From Calvatia gigantea (Eukaryota > Basidiomycota > Agaricomycetes > Agaricales > Lycoperdaceae): a stretch of DNA of 64,000 bases. A program made the position numbers and the translations under genes. The number at the start of each line of letters is the position of its first letter. Position 1 is the first letter of the stretch. This document shows, piece after piece, positions 43,626 through 55,442 of this stretch. The stretch is from assembly GCA_025093985.1 (NCBI GenBank), contig JACAAK010000012.1, positions 2,046,001-2,110,000 of the forward strand. Reading direction: 5' to 3'. The notes below the pieces were generated by a model, which saw only the letters and a list, made by a program, of their open reading frames with translations, was not told where the DNA came from and made no database searches.

Positions 43626-45249
43626 TCTGGAATGGCGCGTGTGTATGCATGGGGATGTACACTGTCAGTGTCAGTAGTTACGCACTGGAGCGAAAGCCTT
43701 CAAATAGACCGTTCTATTATGTAAAGAAAGCATTCGCTCGGGATTGTATGGTCAGGATCGCCGTTGGTGCACGTTACCACTCCCAAACAAACTTTTTATC
43801 TATTGAGTCCTGAAGGCCTGACGTTCAGCAAATTCTAATTTCCAGAGGGCCTTTAAATCCCCATCAAGAAAGCGATTCCAAATTATCAATCCATTCATCC
43901 TCCACTGAGGGCAAAAATAGAAAAAAAGAAAGTTATTGGCAAGTTGATGTCATAGGCACCCACTTCCGAGGGATTAACGTTACTAACAGCCAACTTCAAT
44001 AACCAAACACCGCTCGCCCTGCCAACATTGTGAACCATATCATTCGCAGTCACAAATACCAGAGAAGCGCTTCAAATCGACTACCTCCTACCACAAAGCC
44101 AATCAGTCAGTTCAAACTCAATGATGAATGCATGCTCTCTTGTAATTTCATTCCTCCGTATCCTCAACTTTGGCACAGCTAAACCAACTGTATTTGAAGG
44201 CAATGAACACTGGGTGTTGTGTAGGAGATCGTTGGTGATGTATTTCCGTCCTGGCAGTGTTGGAGGCCGGACCGGCGACATAGTGTGAAGTTGGCGCGGA
44301 AGGGTTGTTGCAATGTGGTTCTATCCCACGGATTCTGACGCTAGGTTCGGATTGGCAGGTGCAGTGTTTATCAGCGTAAATGATAAAACCGTACTTTTTG
44401 TTGACTCAGAGAATTATATTATATAGGCAAGAAGCGTCTTAAACAGTCACTGGGAAAACACTTTGTAGAAGTTGCCTTCTGTCCTTCGTTATGGGTCTTT
44501 TGAACATTGCATCAAGTGCCTTACTCTTTATTTGGGAAGATCCACATGTTGAGTTCGGAAAATCAAGGACACCTGTGAACAGTAAATCTAAGCCATGAAA
44601 ATGGGTTTACTGAGCTCCCGGTTTAAGCGGGGGATGCAGCAGTGCGATGAGCACGAATATATGGACTTACAACCCAGATTCTGTTTTTGGATGTGGTGCC
44701 TCTCAACGTTAAGGGTTTGAAAAGCATCGATGTTTGTGCACCCTGTACATAGGGGACGCTGTAAGCTGCTGGGACGATCATGTAGCTTAGGAAATGAGAA
44801 GGACATGGTTCATCGTTGTACCTATGGCCGGTTTATTCAAGGGGTAGTACTCCCGCGCGTAGGGAACTGGCTTGTTGATAACTAGTGACGAAGACATGAT
44901 ATTTTGGAGCGGGGATGAAGTGAGGATATGGACCAGGCATTTGCGTTCTGTGTTGTTGAGCCATCGCCGAAGATCGCGAGCTCTTATACATGGGCCACCC
45001 GAAGAGCGTGATGAATCCCTGACTATCACAGTAAAGCGTCCTAGCTCAGTGAGCGCAGTTCGAGTAACCAGTCCGTCAGCTCTGTCGTTGCTTAGTCGAG
45101 CATTTGCAAAAAGGTATTCGATTCGGCAGATTGGCGATTACGGCCAGTAAGACCCAAGACCGAGATAGGTAGCGGAAGGCAACCGAAGTACTTGCAGGTG
45201 TCATAAACCGCGAGCGAGTCAGAACACTCAAAGAAGAGACCAAAAATAA
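43626..45249. other. No recognised gene
   Basis: Frames at 44787..45029 (-) and 44872..45150 (+) overlap each other; neither matches a family I know. The plus frame could be an upstream exon of the fragment at 45250 but no splice link could be justified. Confidence 0.4.
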
Positions 45250-45492
45250 GTACTTTGTGTCATTCATGATGAATCATCAAATAATTTTGTTGCCAGCACC
45301 TTCCGGCCTGAGATCCTGCCTGACGTTGCGGAAATCATCTCATCTTTCAAATACAATGAATATATGGTAGACGGGACGCCATTGCCTCGGCCTACGATCT
45401 ACAAGCTCCTCAAGTATTTGTCCGTAGTATACAGGGAGAGCGACAAACAAACCGTGACGATCGAATTTTGGATATTGATGCATGATGAGTAA
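45250..45492 (+). CDS. Unrecognised protein fragment or internal exon
   Basis: An open, well-composed frame of 80 codons without an ATG, ending in TAA at 45490: FRPEILPDVAEIISSFKYNE, VDGTPLPRPTIYKLLKYLSV, YRESDKQTVTIEFWILMHDE. Composition and amphipathic pattern look like real protein rather than chance. No upstream exon could be joined with confidence. It could be a truncated gene remnant or the last exon of a short gene. Confidence 0.3.
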   Translation, partial: VLCVIHDESSNNFVASTFRPEILPDVAEIISSFKYNEYMVDGTPLPRPTIYKLLKYLSVVYRESDKQTVTIEFWILMHDE

Positions 45493-46047
45493 GGCCCAAT
45501 AATCGCACCAGCCTCATTGGGTCGGAGGCGCCCGTTCTGCTAGGTCAATATTACACGACTCAGATGTCCCAAGGGAGTACATATATAGGATGACAGTCAC
45601 GTAGTCCATCGAGGTTACGCACCGAGGGAGAGGATTGATACTGTCACCGCCCTCGAAAGAATCAATGACGATGTCTTTGTGATCATCGTTGCTACCCTTC
45701 ACCTCATGTTCCTGGCCATTCACCGACTCCGCCCACTGACGTGATGACAGAATTCGGTCGACACATATGATCAGCTTCTACACTCTTCCACAATTGTCAG
45801 GTGGCCTAAAACAATGGCTGTGATGGAAGAATCTCGCACACGTTCCATCCTTTGTCTCTCCAGTCGTTGACCTCTGTCATAGACAGATCAGTGTTAGGAT
45901 CACTGCTAAGATGAAGTTATTTCAAGGTGAAGATATACTCGAGTATTTGGAGGTGCTTATGGTGCCTTATATTCGCTGCACTTACAGCTTTCTATTCGGC
46001 CTACATCAGCCCATCTCACGTATAACCACTCCGCGCACCATTTTCCA

Positions 46048-46990
46048 TCACACCAAAGCACCCCCGCCGCGAAAATTAATTGAGGCCACCGAACTTACAC
46101 CCCCCCTCTCCATCTGGTTTCGATCCACTGGATACGAGATAAAAGATAGCGCTCGTCGTGATATAGCTGGTACCACAGGTCCGAACGCAAAGATCACAGC
46201 CGCAAGAGCTGGTATCCCAGTGGACAATGTCCTGGGAGAACTCCATGCCTCCGGTTCGTAAAGTACAACTTTGCGGAAGACCCAATGCTCGAGGAATATG
46301 ATCGACACATATGCACCGGCCCAATACCCGAGGACACTTAAACAGTTCACAAGAGTGTCGCAGAACCTGTGTTGACCAGCGATAGCTAACGCAACCACAC
46401 TGTTTTTCAGGGCGTTAGTTTGTTGGATTAGCAAACAATCCGTAACTCGCATAGCTGTACCGATCTTCTCGAAGATATACCTCGGGACTTTGACGAGGGG
46501 TCCCCGAAAGAGCTACAGGTTCAGCGAGATGGAATAGAAGGACAACGCGAGGTTATCGATCACAGAGAAGCACAGTGAGGAACTTGCCGAAGCCGTGCAC
46601 CGAGGGAGCATGGCTTCTAGTAGACCGCCAACGTTGGCGTTGGTATAAGCTTGATAAGATAAAGACTTTGGCCGAGAAAGCGGCTGCAGACGTGCCCGAA
46701 TGAATGTCTTGATCTGACCATCTGCCTCATTCCCAACTTGGAGCCCCATGTTGAGCTGCACGAGCGATTTGACCTTTTAGGACGGCCAGAATATTTCAAA
46801 AGAGAGGCACGTATGCAAACGCCGGGATGAGGCAAAATACCATGTTAAACAACAAACACGTCAAGTATGGGTCTCTGAGTCCCAACCCGAAGATGGCAGG
46901 CCCGACTGTACCTGCCGAGGGCAACATATTACAGTTTACCGAGAACCATATGTGATCATGATGATCACTAGTGTGATTCACGGCAACTAA
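46048..46990 (-). pseudogene. Decayed NCS1 purine/cytosine permease (FCY2-like)
   Basis: Nucleobase:cation symporter fragments in the right order on the minus strand. WFSVNCNMLPSAGTVGPAIFGLGLRD and LLFNMVFCLIPAF come first, then GSKLGMRQMVRSR-SFG, then after a large deletion GGLLEAML and SVIDNLALSFYSISLNL, LVKVPRYIFEKIGTAM, VVALAIAGQHRFCDTLVNCLSVLGYWAG, FLEHWVFRK, and STGIPALAAVIFAFG with VVPAIS. These match helices 2-4 and 8-11 of NCS1 transporters. The middle helices are missing and the pieces lie in different frames with stops, so no transporter can be made. Confidence 0.75.
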
Positions 46991-48582
46991 GCATGCAAGA
47001 AGCGCACTTCATTTGTGTTGGGATCCAAAGGGTCTCCCTAAACGTGTAGGCCCCTGTAGGCCCCTGTAGGCCCTTGGTGCGCTTGTTTGTTTATTGAACT
47101 TTGTTTGTTGCACTTTATAAGGGGAGTCAGTGGATGGAGATTAAAAGGAATATGTAAAGGTCAACAATGTGGCAAGGCTGTCAAGGGGGAGAGAAACGTT
47201 GATGCCCGCGACTTGCCGTTGAATGCGTCACATTTAATCCGGGCAATTGCACCCTGCGATAATAGGAGCCAGGTGCGACACTGTATGTGTGATAACATGA
47301 AGGATTTGGTTATTGGCTGACTTGGCCAATAGAAAAATGTGAGGTAATGTTTGTGACGAGTCAAGGAGAGAGATCTATGATATTAAACAACGCAGCCGGT
47401 GCATCACTGAAATTGTATACTGTAACAATAGTGACCAGCTCGTAGTACCCTGCTTATCTGAGCGTGGCTGCGTTCATCCACTACTGGGTCCGATAAGAAA
47501 CAGGATCAAATGGGACAGTAACGAGAGGCCTAGGGAGATGGGGTAGATTCCGCAGAAAGCTACTTAGAAATATGATCTACTAAGGTGAATGAAATCTACA
47601 TGGGCAGGGGCGAGCCAGATGGCATGTAAATCAGAATCGGAGCCTGACATGTGAAACCGTCACCTTGCTTTAAGCCTTTTCATCCATGAGCTTCGGTATT
47701 GAAGGGGGGGCACGCGTTAGCTACACGAACATGTCAGTGTCTGGCTGACGTCGTTCTGGCCCGGGGGGACTGGTTGGAAAAGGGAAGAGTTGAGGCAGAG
47801 ATTAGGGAAGGTGCAACGCGACGGAACAAAAGTCGTGATCGTCCCGCGGCTTCGGAACGATAACCGAGGGGTTCGGAAGACTCAAGAGTGGCGAGTGGTT
47901 TTGCACAGTGCTCATTAGTGTCCATTCACAAGTAGAGGGAGTTTTGAATCCTGAGGCAAGGGATAGGAAAAGATAGGTGAGGAATAGATTGGGATTTGGC
48001 TAGGGAGACAGGATCGTAGATAGATAACTAATTACTAGGTAGTCTACAGACATGTTTTATATGTAGCAGTCTTAGTCTGGGCGTGTATTTCCGAAGTAAC
48101 TGGATGTTCAAGAATGTGAAATTTTACAGAGATAGCATACTGAGTTGGGATATTTACGAGGCCCAGACTTTGGTTCAATGAAGTTCTAGGCTGCGGGGGC
48201 TGTAAGGAAGGGCGAGGAAATTAAAAGAAAGCGGTCTAGGAGGTTCGATAATGAACGGCACGGGCGGGATGGTGGAGTTCGAAGGTGGTGCATCCGAGGT
48301 TCGGGGTTCCAGATATTTCGAGCGGGAGTTCTTGGTCATCGTTCACGGGTATGGACAGTGTCGTCGGCGAAGTGGAGTAGTGGGAGGAGGTCGCGTACAT
48401 GACATTTTTCAGTGTCGGGTGCCGTCCGATCTCCACAGTATGAGTCTTGCTACCTGGCACTAACCCAACTCCGTTCCGTTTAAAGCATGTCAGGCGTTTT
48501 CTCCCCGACGAGGATGGAAAGTCGAGCTACCCGAGGAGGAGTCTCAATAAAACAAGGTAAATGCACGTGCAGCTGTTTACCT
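46991..48582. other. No recognised gene; short tandem repeat at 47044..47073
   Basis: A 10-bp unit (CCCCTGTAGG) is repeated about 2.7 times at 47044..47073. Frames at 47734..47925 and 48236..48460 (both minus) have no recognisable family. Confidence 0.4.
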
Positions 48583-49863
48583 TCAAGGAATGGTCGATAG
48601 CTGCCGCTCGCTCAGAAGATGGGACTGTCCCTCGCCTACCGTCAGGACAGTCGACAACTCGGCCAGACCAACATCACCATCCATGTTCTTGAGATCGCGT
48701 ATGTTGAGAATAAGCCGACAAGTCTGTAGAAATAACACTTCAGCACAGGCACTGTGCGTGATTGACGAGCGAGTGAGCATACTGCGACAGAAATCAGGCA
48801 AGTCAGAAGGCTAAGCAATGTTCAACCGTGTTCAATGAGGTATCGTAAATTCTTAGGCTTACCAGAAGATAACATGGGTTAGGTGTCGAATGTAAAATGC
48901 GTAAGGCAATAGCGAAACCAAGAGACCTAATGTTGGAGTAAGTCTCTCTGTTAGACTAATCGAGACAAATTTACTCACCACTAAAAACCAGGCAAACCCA
49001 GGAGTTGTCCCGCAAAACAATGCGGACAAGAGGATGTTCAGACCAACCACCCCTCACTGCATGACAATACCTCCGGAACGTCAGGAACCAGAGGAGACCT
49101 TGATTGGTAATAATAAGCAGGCTTATGCCTTATAGGCGGATCTGGCTAAACAGTAGATAATGAACTTACCTGAACCATATCGAACTATTTGGAGTTTGAG
49201 TCATGATACAGAAATTGTCGGTGTGTGCGTCGGAGGTAGCGTCAAGTCCATTCCAGATAGTTGATTACCCTGGAAGACAAGAACCAGAAAACAAAAAAGG
49301 CTCCCAGCAGAGGCCCTCGGTCGTAGAGTGCATAGACTAATAATTGTGTCAGTTTCTAGTCGTCTGAGACGCGGAACCAAAATCACACGAGACACACCTC
49401 GGATCATCATGACCAGTTCTAGGTTCCCAAGCAGCAGCAGAACCTGAAAACGTTTGAAACTTGAGCCATGGTATGCAATTTCCATCTTGTCGCCGCAACA
49501 TAGTAGGTGACGAATAGACGGTATTGGCACTGAAAATTTGTGAGGTCGAGAGGGTGTGTGTCTAGTAACCTACCCACATCTGGATCGCCATAGCCAGGTA
49601 TCGGCCAATGAAGAAGCACGATTTGATCAACCACTCCGAGACTCTACCAGGTTGAGCAAGCTTCACGTTATATCGAAGGACGTCAGTGTCATGTAACAGC
49701 ACTTACATCCAAATACACTGAACTTCCCTCTCCCAGGTCAAGAATGCGTCATACACAAGCAAGGCCAAACCGGCCGCTATTGTTGGCCCTGTCAAATGTA
49801 CGTCACAATTGCAAGGAGTGGTTGCTCACTGTTAGCATATTGTCTGACCAATGCCTCGGACAT
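48583..49863 (-). CDS. DUF6533 seven-transmembrane protein, separate from the tandem array; one-base insertion
   Basis: Exon 1 49863..49830 (begins with S-E-A-L-V-R-Q-Y), exon 2 49788..49707, exon 3 from 49643. The second exon gives AAGLALLVYDAFLTWEREVQ then C-I-W, the clearest DUF6533 motif in the window. Exon 3 gives SEWLIKSCFFIGRYLAMAIQ, then CIPWLKFQTFSGSAAAWE, LELVMMIR spliced to VYALYDRGPLLGAFFVFWFL, GLNILLSALFCGTTPGFAWF, and the C-terminal CRLILNIRDLKNMDGD with an acidic/polar tail to the stop at 48583. One surplus base at 49422/49423 (between SAAAWE and LELV) breaks the frame. It is more similar in exon structure to the 2019..3245 gene than to the array copies. Function unknown. Confidence 0.72.
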
Positions 49864-50096
49864 CTGAAGAAACTGGGAGCGGGTGAAAAGAACCTCTCGC
49901 GGGCGAGCTGGCTTATATGGTAGTTAAGAATTACATGAAGATCTGGCTGGATCGTAGAGTCGGATGTTGTACGGCAGTTGACACGATTCTCAATTGTTCG
50001 GCGCCAGCCGACCCGGACAGAAGACCAAGAGCCTGAGAATACATATTTCCCATGCCATAAGAAGTAGCAGCAAGTCGGGTTGTCCGTGTTCGTGCA

Positions 50097-50486
50097 CTAA
50101 ACACATTGGGCGCAGGAAGTTGCACCTGAATCCCATCCTATCGTCACTAGGTGCTGCGCTGTTGATGTGTCCGTAATCGACCAACCCGTTCCGCTCCCTG
50201 CTTCCGTAATCATCCCAACGACCAGAGAGATGTGCTTGCCGGAGGGCGGCCCGATCCAGACTCGCACACGATGTGACGCGTCACAGGCCTGAGTGTACGA
50301 ACTGTCAGGAGCGAGACCGTGAAAGGTGATAATAGTAGATAAGTCTTGAGGAGATCCTTGCCTACTACTGCTACTTATAATGGCAACGACGTATGACGCA
50401 AGAAGTGCGGAAAGAGGCCGTATAAGTGAGACAATGATGTAGACTGACAAAAGAGAAAGCAAAGGTAAGGTGACCGGGTTGGTCAT
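50097..50486 (-). CDS. Possible small secreted or membrane-anchored protein, 129 codons
   Basis: Single open frame from an ATG at 50486 with a hydrophobic N-terminal segment (LPLLSLLSVYIIVSLI, then LLASYVVAIISS) that could be a signal anchor, followed by a polar region with CDASHRVRVWIGPPSGK. No family recognised, no splice evidence, and it lies between a DUF6533 gene and a retroelement remnant, so chance or decayed origin is possible. Confidence 0.25.
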   Translation of the reverse strand: MTNPVTLPLLSLLSVYIIVSLIRPLSALLASYVVAIISSSSRQGSPQDLSTIITFHGLAPDSSYTQACDASHRVRVWIGPPSGKHISLVVGMITEAGSGTGWSITDTSTAQHLVTIGWDSGATSCAQCV

Positions 50487-50519
50487 GGGAACAGGTTAAG
50501 CCATGACACTGCCCCCTCT

Positions 50520-51012
50520 TCAAGGCGAGTCCTCCGGACAAGTTGGTGCATCTAAACTATGAAAATGCTGGAGAAGGTGGGGAGCCTCAGACTCAAGTTG
50601 GGACCCTTTCTCCCAAGTATCGCGGGACGATGGTTGGTCCTCCCAGTGAACAAGGTACTCTTGACTGCCCTGTTGTACACGAGAGGATATTATTTCTCCC
50701 GGTTCCCAGTTCTCTCCTCCGAAACGAAGGGTCACACGAGGCATCGGGCGATTTGAAGTCGTCGGGATGAAACCTGCAGAGTTTCGAAACATGGAATACG
50801 GGGTGTACGCGCCAAAAGGGTGGGAGCTGAAGGCGGTAAGCGACTGTTGAAAATTTCTCGACGATTGGGAAAGGGCCAAATCGTTTCCAGTCCAGTTTTC
50901 TCTTAGGGCAACCCAAGGGCAAATGATCCGACTCTAGCCATACTTTATCACCGTTCCTCCCCCAGACTTCCACTGCTTGCCTCAACATCAATTCTGCGGC
51001 AATTTCCATCAT
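50520..51012 (-). mobile_element. Ty3/gypsy (chromovirus) remnant: integrase C-terminus and chromodomain
   Basis: Reading from 51012: GDKVWLESDHL, KLDWKRFGPFPIVEKFSTVAYRLQLP, WRVHPVFHVSKL is the C-terminal GPY/F module of a Ty3/gypsy integrase. In an overlapping frame (50879..50520) follows EIISSRVQQGSQEYLVHWEDQPSSRDTWE in pieces, a chromodomain, which defines the chromovirus lineage. One frame shift separates the modules. No LTRs, reverse transcriptase or protease were found, so this is a truncated fossil. Confidence 0.8.
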
Positions 51013-51109
51013 CCTAAGCTCTTCTTAAACGCATTGACGAGGGCTTTTCAACGCGCCCAAATTTGTCCAGAACGGCGCGCTTCTCGTCGTACAATATCCC
51101 AAACACTAC

Positions 51110-51440
51110 ATTTAGATTACCCAGTTTATATTATCTAGGATAAACTTGATTAGTTGATAGTTTAGTTAGATTAGCTAGGATTATCTTGTAAAACCCTGGT
51201 TATTCTACCGGGATTATATTATGTTCAACCAGGATTATCCTGACTCGGATTATGATAATCATGATCCGAGTCATGTAACTGTGGGTTATCCAGGTAATTG
51301 GGTTGTATAACTGGATTATCACACATTAATCTGAGCTATTGAAGCTACTACAGGGCAGAAGAAATCCAGGCAATGACTGTCAGGATTATTTAAACTGGGT
51401 CAAGATTATTGTAATCAGGATTGATGAATAGTCATTACTC
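51110..51440. repeat. AT-rich tract of degenerate GGATTA(T) units with a 33-bp palindrome
   Basis: The sequence GGATTAT/TAGGATTA recurs at least seven times on the plus strand (for example near 51177, 51210, 51231, 51247, 51313, 51384 and 51417), often preceded by A-C-C-x or C-A. At 51241..51273 the arms TGACTCGGAT and ATCCGAGTCA form a perfect 10-bp inverted repeat around a partly palindromic centre. No coding potential. Confidence 0.6.
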
Positions 51441-52640
51441 ATAACCCTGCTAACTGCGGTCCCTGAGTTATACATGGTTTCGTATCCAATCCAGAGTACA
51501 ACTCTACTTCTTTGATTAATCCAAGAGGAGCAGCACCCGCACCCGGCCCCTTTCAATCAGCTGCCAGTGAGGTGGTTAAAATAGTTCAAAGATTGGCTCC
51601 GATGAACTTGAACAGTTCAAGAGCCATCTCCCCATTAGTCTCTTAAGTGATCCTAAACAGATGAGACAGCTCATCAATCTGTTGATTTATCAGAAGTAAC
51701 CATTTCTGACTGAGAATCGGGTCCAAACAATAGTCAAACTAGCAGTGCTTCAATTAATTATAGTGTTGCCGCCGTGCTTTGTAATCATCTAGATGGGTAG
51801 CTAGTGGGTAGCTAGTTGTTGCATTTGAAGTGTCCCTTTTGGCCTGGGAGTACCTGGGTTGACATAGCCGAGATAATAGACGGGCTCCTACAACTAGTTG
51901 CACGGGAGGTGCTTTCCACCCGTCCTTGTGCAATCTGGGGTGGGGGTGGTGTACGTTTAAGCCCATGAGCGAAAACCCCATTTCGAAGAGCACTAAAATA
52001 GTCACGCACAACCCCACACCAGCCCACACCTCAGTGTCTATCTGAGTGATTCATATCATCACTTGAAGCCCGGCTACCGAATCAGCAACCTCAAAAATTT
52101 CAGACCATATGTCCTAAACACTCAAGACAGGGAGGGCCTTGACACGAGATGTCCTGATGTAATCCTTACGACTCGCACACACAAATTCTCCCAACACTTT
52201 GCCTTATCTAGTGCGACAAGGAGGGTAGCACAGGGATGAAAAGAACGTAAGATGCTGATGCATGATGTGGGGTGGACGACCAGAAGCTCATAAAGGTTCT
52301 CGATGGATGTTATGATCTGAAAGGGATGACACACTGACAGGCCCACTCAAATACAGACGAGTCCCTGATTCGGATGCGGTTCATCTATCTTAAAGCACCA
52401 CTTAAGGTGAAGAGTACCACGGAAGGATATCCGCATCTGGCGGATGATCTCATCTTTCGAGGTTGAAATGGCGGTCCAGAACCGAGGTGGCGGCATGCTC
52501 AGTGCGTGGGTGTTTCATATCGTTCATATGATCCCCGCTCTATTTTATCTTGTGGACAACCTTCTCATGACTTGTATGCTGTTGCAGGCAATCCCTCCGC
52601 ATTGTCTGTCGACAACCTAACTACAAGATAAGTGAATCCT
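51441..52640. other. No recognised gene
   Basis: Continues AT-rich to about 51760, with a short duplication GGGTAGCTAGT(G/T) at 51795..51817. Frames at 51754..52029 (-) lack resemblance. The end includes the promoter region of the gene at 52641. Confidence 0.4.
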
Positions 52641-53817
52641 ATGGCTGTGACACGCACTGAAGCCTGGCTCGAAGGGCCCTTAAAAACACAGTTCTACACC
52701 CTCACATATTTCCCTCGTGATAGCCGGCCGAAAGCCGTGATAGTCTATATCCACGCGTTCGCGGACCATGTTGGGAGGCATACCCACTTCTTCCCTTTAA
52801 TCTCCTGTCGTGGCATTGCAATCTTTGCATTCGACCAGCGCGGATCTGGATTGACAGCGCTCGACACTAAGAAGAGGAGCAAGGGAAGTGCATATGGGAA
52901 GACAACCTGGAAGGACCAGATGAAGGATATTGCATGGGCCATTAGGCATGTGAAGGCGCTGTTCAACGGCGTACCTATCTTTCTGTCGGGTCATGCCCTG
53001 GTAAGTTATCAAAGTGCCTCATATCTGAAGGCTGATGATCACAAGCAATGTTAGGGGGGCGTAGCGGTACTTGGTTTTGCCACGAAAAGTACAAAGTCAC
53101 ATCAGACCAGCATGCCCCCTCTTCACGGTGTCATCGCTATGTCCCCTATTATTCAACAGACCCGGCCTGTGTCAAAGCTTCAGAGGTGGCTCGGTTCCAA
53201 GGTCTCTCTATTGATACCTTATGTTCCCATCGCTATTCCTGTCAAAGCTGAGGTTAGTGCTCCCTGCCTTTGGTCTATCACTTCCTTTCACCTGATGACG
53301 CCCGGAACAGGATATGTCACGTGACGAGGAGATGAACAAAAAGCTCATCAATGATGACTTCATTAAACTATCCAGCTCGCTGAAGAGTCTCATTGACATG
53401 CTCGCCCATGGCGACGCCCTCCTGGCTACTGACCATAAAAACTGGCCAAAATTGCTTCCTGTACGTTTCGTTCCCCGTACAACCTATATTATCTCAGCCC
53501 ATCGATAATTCCTCTCTCCGCTTTGCTAGCTTCTCATATTCCACGGAACGGCAGATAAAATTGGATCATGCGAGGCTTCGAAAGAATTTTTAGCCAAGGT
53601 CTCCGCCTCTGATAAGAAGATTTCCCTTTTCGAGGACTGCTTCCATGCGCTCATGCATGAGCCTGGTGGGGTCCAGGAGAAACTAGCAGATGAGCTTGTG
53701 GAATTCATTGAGAAACGTATATCCCCCAGCACTGGTGCGACAGAGGTCTGCTTGGTGTCGATGGGGTCCATTATCAAGGAAGGTGCTCCCGCCAGGCTCG
53801 AGGCTACTAATCGATGA
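52641..53817 (+). CDS. Monoacylglycerol-lipase-like protein (MGL copy 2), full-length frame but nucleophile Ser replaced by Ala, 331 aa
   Basis: Exons 52641..53000, 53055..53252, 53311..53460 and 53530..53817 join in phase (996 nt). The fold markers are all present: EAWLEGPLKTQFYT, FAFDQRGSG, KTTWKDQMKDIAWAIRHVK, LGFATKSTK, RWLGSKVSLLIPYVPIAIP, NWPKLLP, HGTADKIGS, VSASDKKISLFEDCFHALMHEP. Family members hydrolyse monoacylglycerols with a Ser-Asp-His triad. Here the elbow is GHALGG across the first intron (Ala119 where copy 3 has Ser119), and the oxyanion-hole HG is HA (Gly39 to Ala), while Asp245 and His275 remain. The codon at the nucleophile is GCC, read directly. With an open frame and intact splice sites it looks like a retained pseudoenzyme rather than a decaying gene. 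An 8-residue-shorter C-terminus is another difference from copy 3. Confidence 0.85.
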
Positions 53818-54093
53818 GGTTCAAACACAGCAATTGTCGCAGCAACATGCTCAGGTTCCTGCATGGTGCACCGCCCTGTCCCCTGATCATCATCAGAATG
53901 GCGACGACAAGTGTTTTGGAAGGATCGTAGTTCAACAGGCATGCCACTCTCTAGCCTACATAGGATCTGTACATCTTGAAGAGGATTGGCGGAAACCGGA
54001 CTAGGACAGTTAAATCACGGTGTCTCATCTCATAAATACCACCCGCTCGCTGCCTTGGCGCCATGTTACAAATTGCCTTAAACAAAAATTGGA

Positions 54094-55442
54094 ATGATGC
54101 ATCCTGAATCGCTGGCTGTCATCAATTCATCTTTGATCATCATCATGGCAGGTACTGACCCCTGTCTATTAAACATGTATAAAGGTCCTGGTCCATGGAG
54201 CATTTTTGGGGCATTTTTGCCATCCTGCTACCTTCTTTGCTGTTACAATGCAAGACGCTTTTTCCTTTCCTTTTTATAGAGCCGGCATCGTATTTGTTTC
54301 CAGTACCTTTTATGGGCTTTTCTTGGTTTTATTCGTACTGTCGGCCCTCATTCTCCACGGACAATGCAAGAAAAATGCCGAACTGCAAATGTCGAGCACA
54401 AATATGTATCTGGCCTTCAGTTATATGATGTTTATTGTGTTGAGCACAGTCAGTACAGCAAATACCCATTCATGGCATCTAGAACCTGACGGATTATCAA
54501 CAGATCTGGGTCCTCTCTGCGATTATGTGTTTCCGTCCCAACCTCGTCGCTGATCCCGATATAATAAACTATAACCCGTTGATGTTCGCACAACACGTCG
54601 TCGGATACCTCGCAAGTGTTATAGGTGACTTGGTCATGGTGGTCCAGCGTAGCTTGCGTCTATCCCGTGGATTCTTACCCCCCACGTAGATTTATCGTTT
54701 GTACGTCATATGGGACCAGAGGAGGATCATTATCTGGATTACGACTATCTTGGGGCTTTCTGCACTAGGTAAGACTTAGTTTGGCGAAGGCCAGGGAACT
54801 TGACTTGATAGCTGGGTATCGAATGCTGCTTTAATCAGGCTTAACTATTGTCGTCGTTGTGCACTATGCTCAGCACCGCTTGGTTTTGGGGACCCCCAAC
54901 GTGATCCTTGTGGGAATCTCGATCAGGTACGCACTGCAAACTATGGTCCACAGCAACATTTGCCGATCTGTTTGTCGACAGTATTAATATCACTACGACA
55001 TCCCTTATTGCGCGAACGGTATGGAAGCGAAGCGAGCTTACAAGAGCAGTAGGTGGAGAGAAGATCGTTCGTGTACGTAATTGGTTGTCCCCAATTACCC
55101 CTACGCTCTCATCTCCAAAATAGCGGTTGATAGCAATCATCATCGAGAGCTCTGCTCTTTATACGTGGGTTCTTCCTCATGGTTTATCTGGGATATGCTT
55201 CGACTTCTGATTTGGATGTCAGGCTCTGGATGCTTTCATTCCTTATCTCACACTTCACAAAGGTTGATGTATCCCAAGTCTTCCTTTACGGCTCACCTCA
55301 TGTTGCCGGAATCGCATCGATGCTTATCAATGTGCGGGTGGGCCTTGGTTGGGCAGTAGGGGAGGAGGGACGTTCTACTCGTTCTCTGCACAATTCCGCG
55401 TTTGCGAACGATTATCTAAATCGTGACTTGACTGATATTTGA
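54094..55442 (+). CDS. Seven-helix membrane protein of an Agaricomycete family; probable one-base insertion
   Basis: Hydrophobic exons in order: IVFVSSTFYGLFLVLFVLSA then NMYLAFSYMMFIVLSTVS from 54280; HVVGYLASVIGDLVM spliced at a GTGGTC/CGTAG intron to IYRLYVIWDQRRIIIWITTI; GLTIVVVVHYAQHRL; TTTSLIARTVWKRSE; AIIIESSALYTW; then in the next frame FLMVYLGYAS, FLYGSPHVAGIASMLINVRV and a polar tail. The patterns I-G-D-x-(L/V)-M-I-Y-R and the SLIAxRxW block are typical of a fungal seven-helix family distinct from DUF6533. The frame changes by +1 near 55170 (TGGGTTCTT). The start is uncertain: an ATG-containing exon at 54094..54151 may be the first, but the phase of the 54152..54279 intron is not satisfactory. 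Function unknown. Confidence 0.6.

Noticed and set aside
47044..47073. 10-bp tandem units considered as a CRISPR-like array
   Set aside because: Units are directly adjacent without spacers and fewer than three full copies; CRISPR does not occur in fungi.
54094..55442. Assignment of this seven-helix gene to DUF6533
   Set aside because: It lacks the D/E-E-V-x-x-I-W motif and the CRLILNIR block; the IGD-IYR and SLIAxRxW patterns belong to another fungal membrane family.
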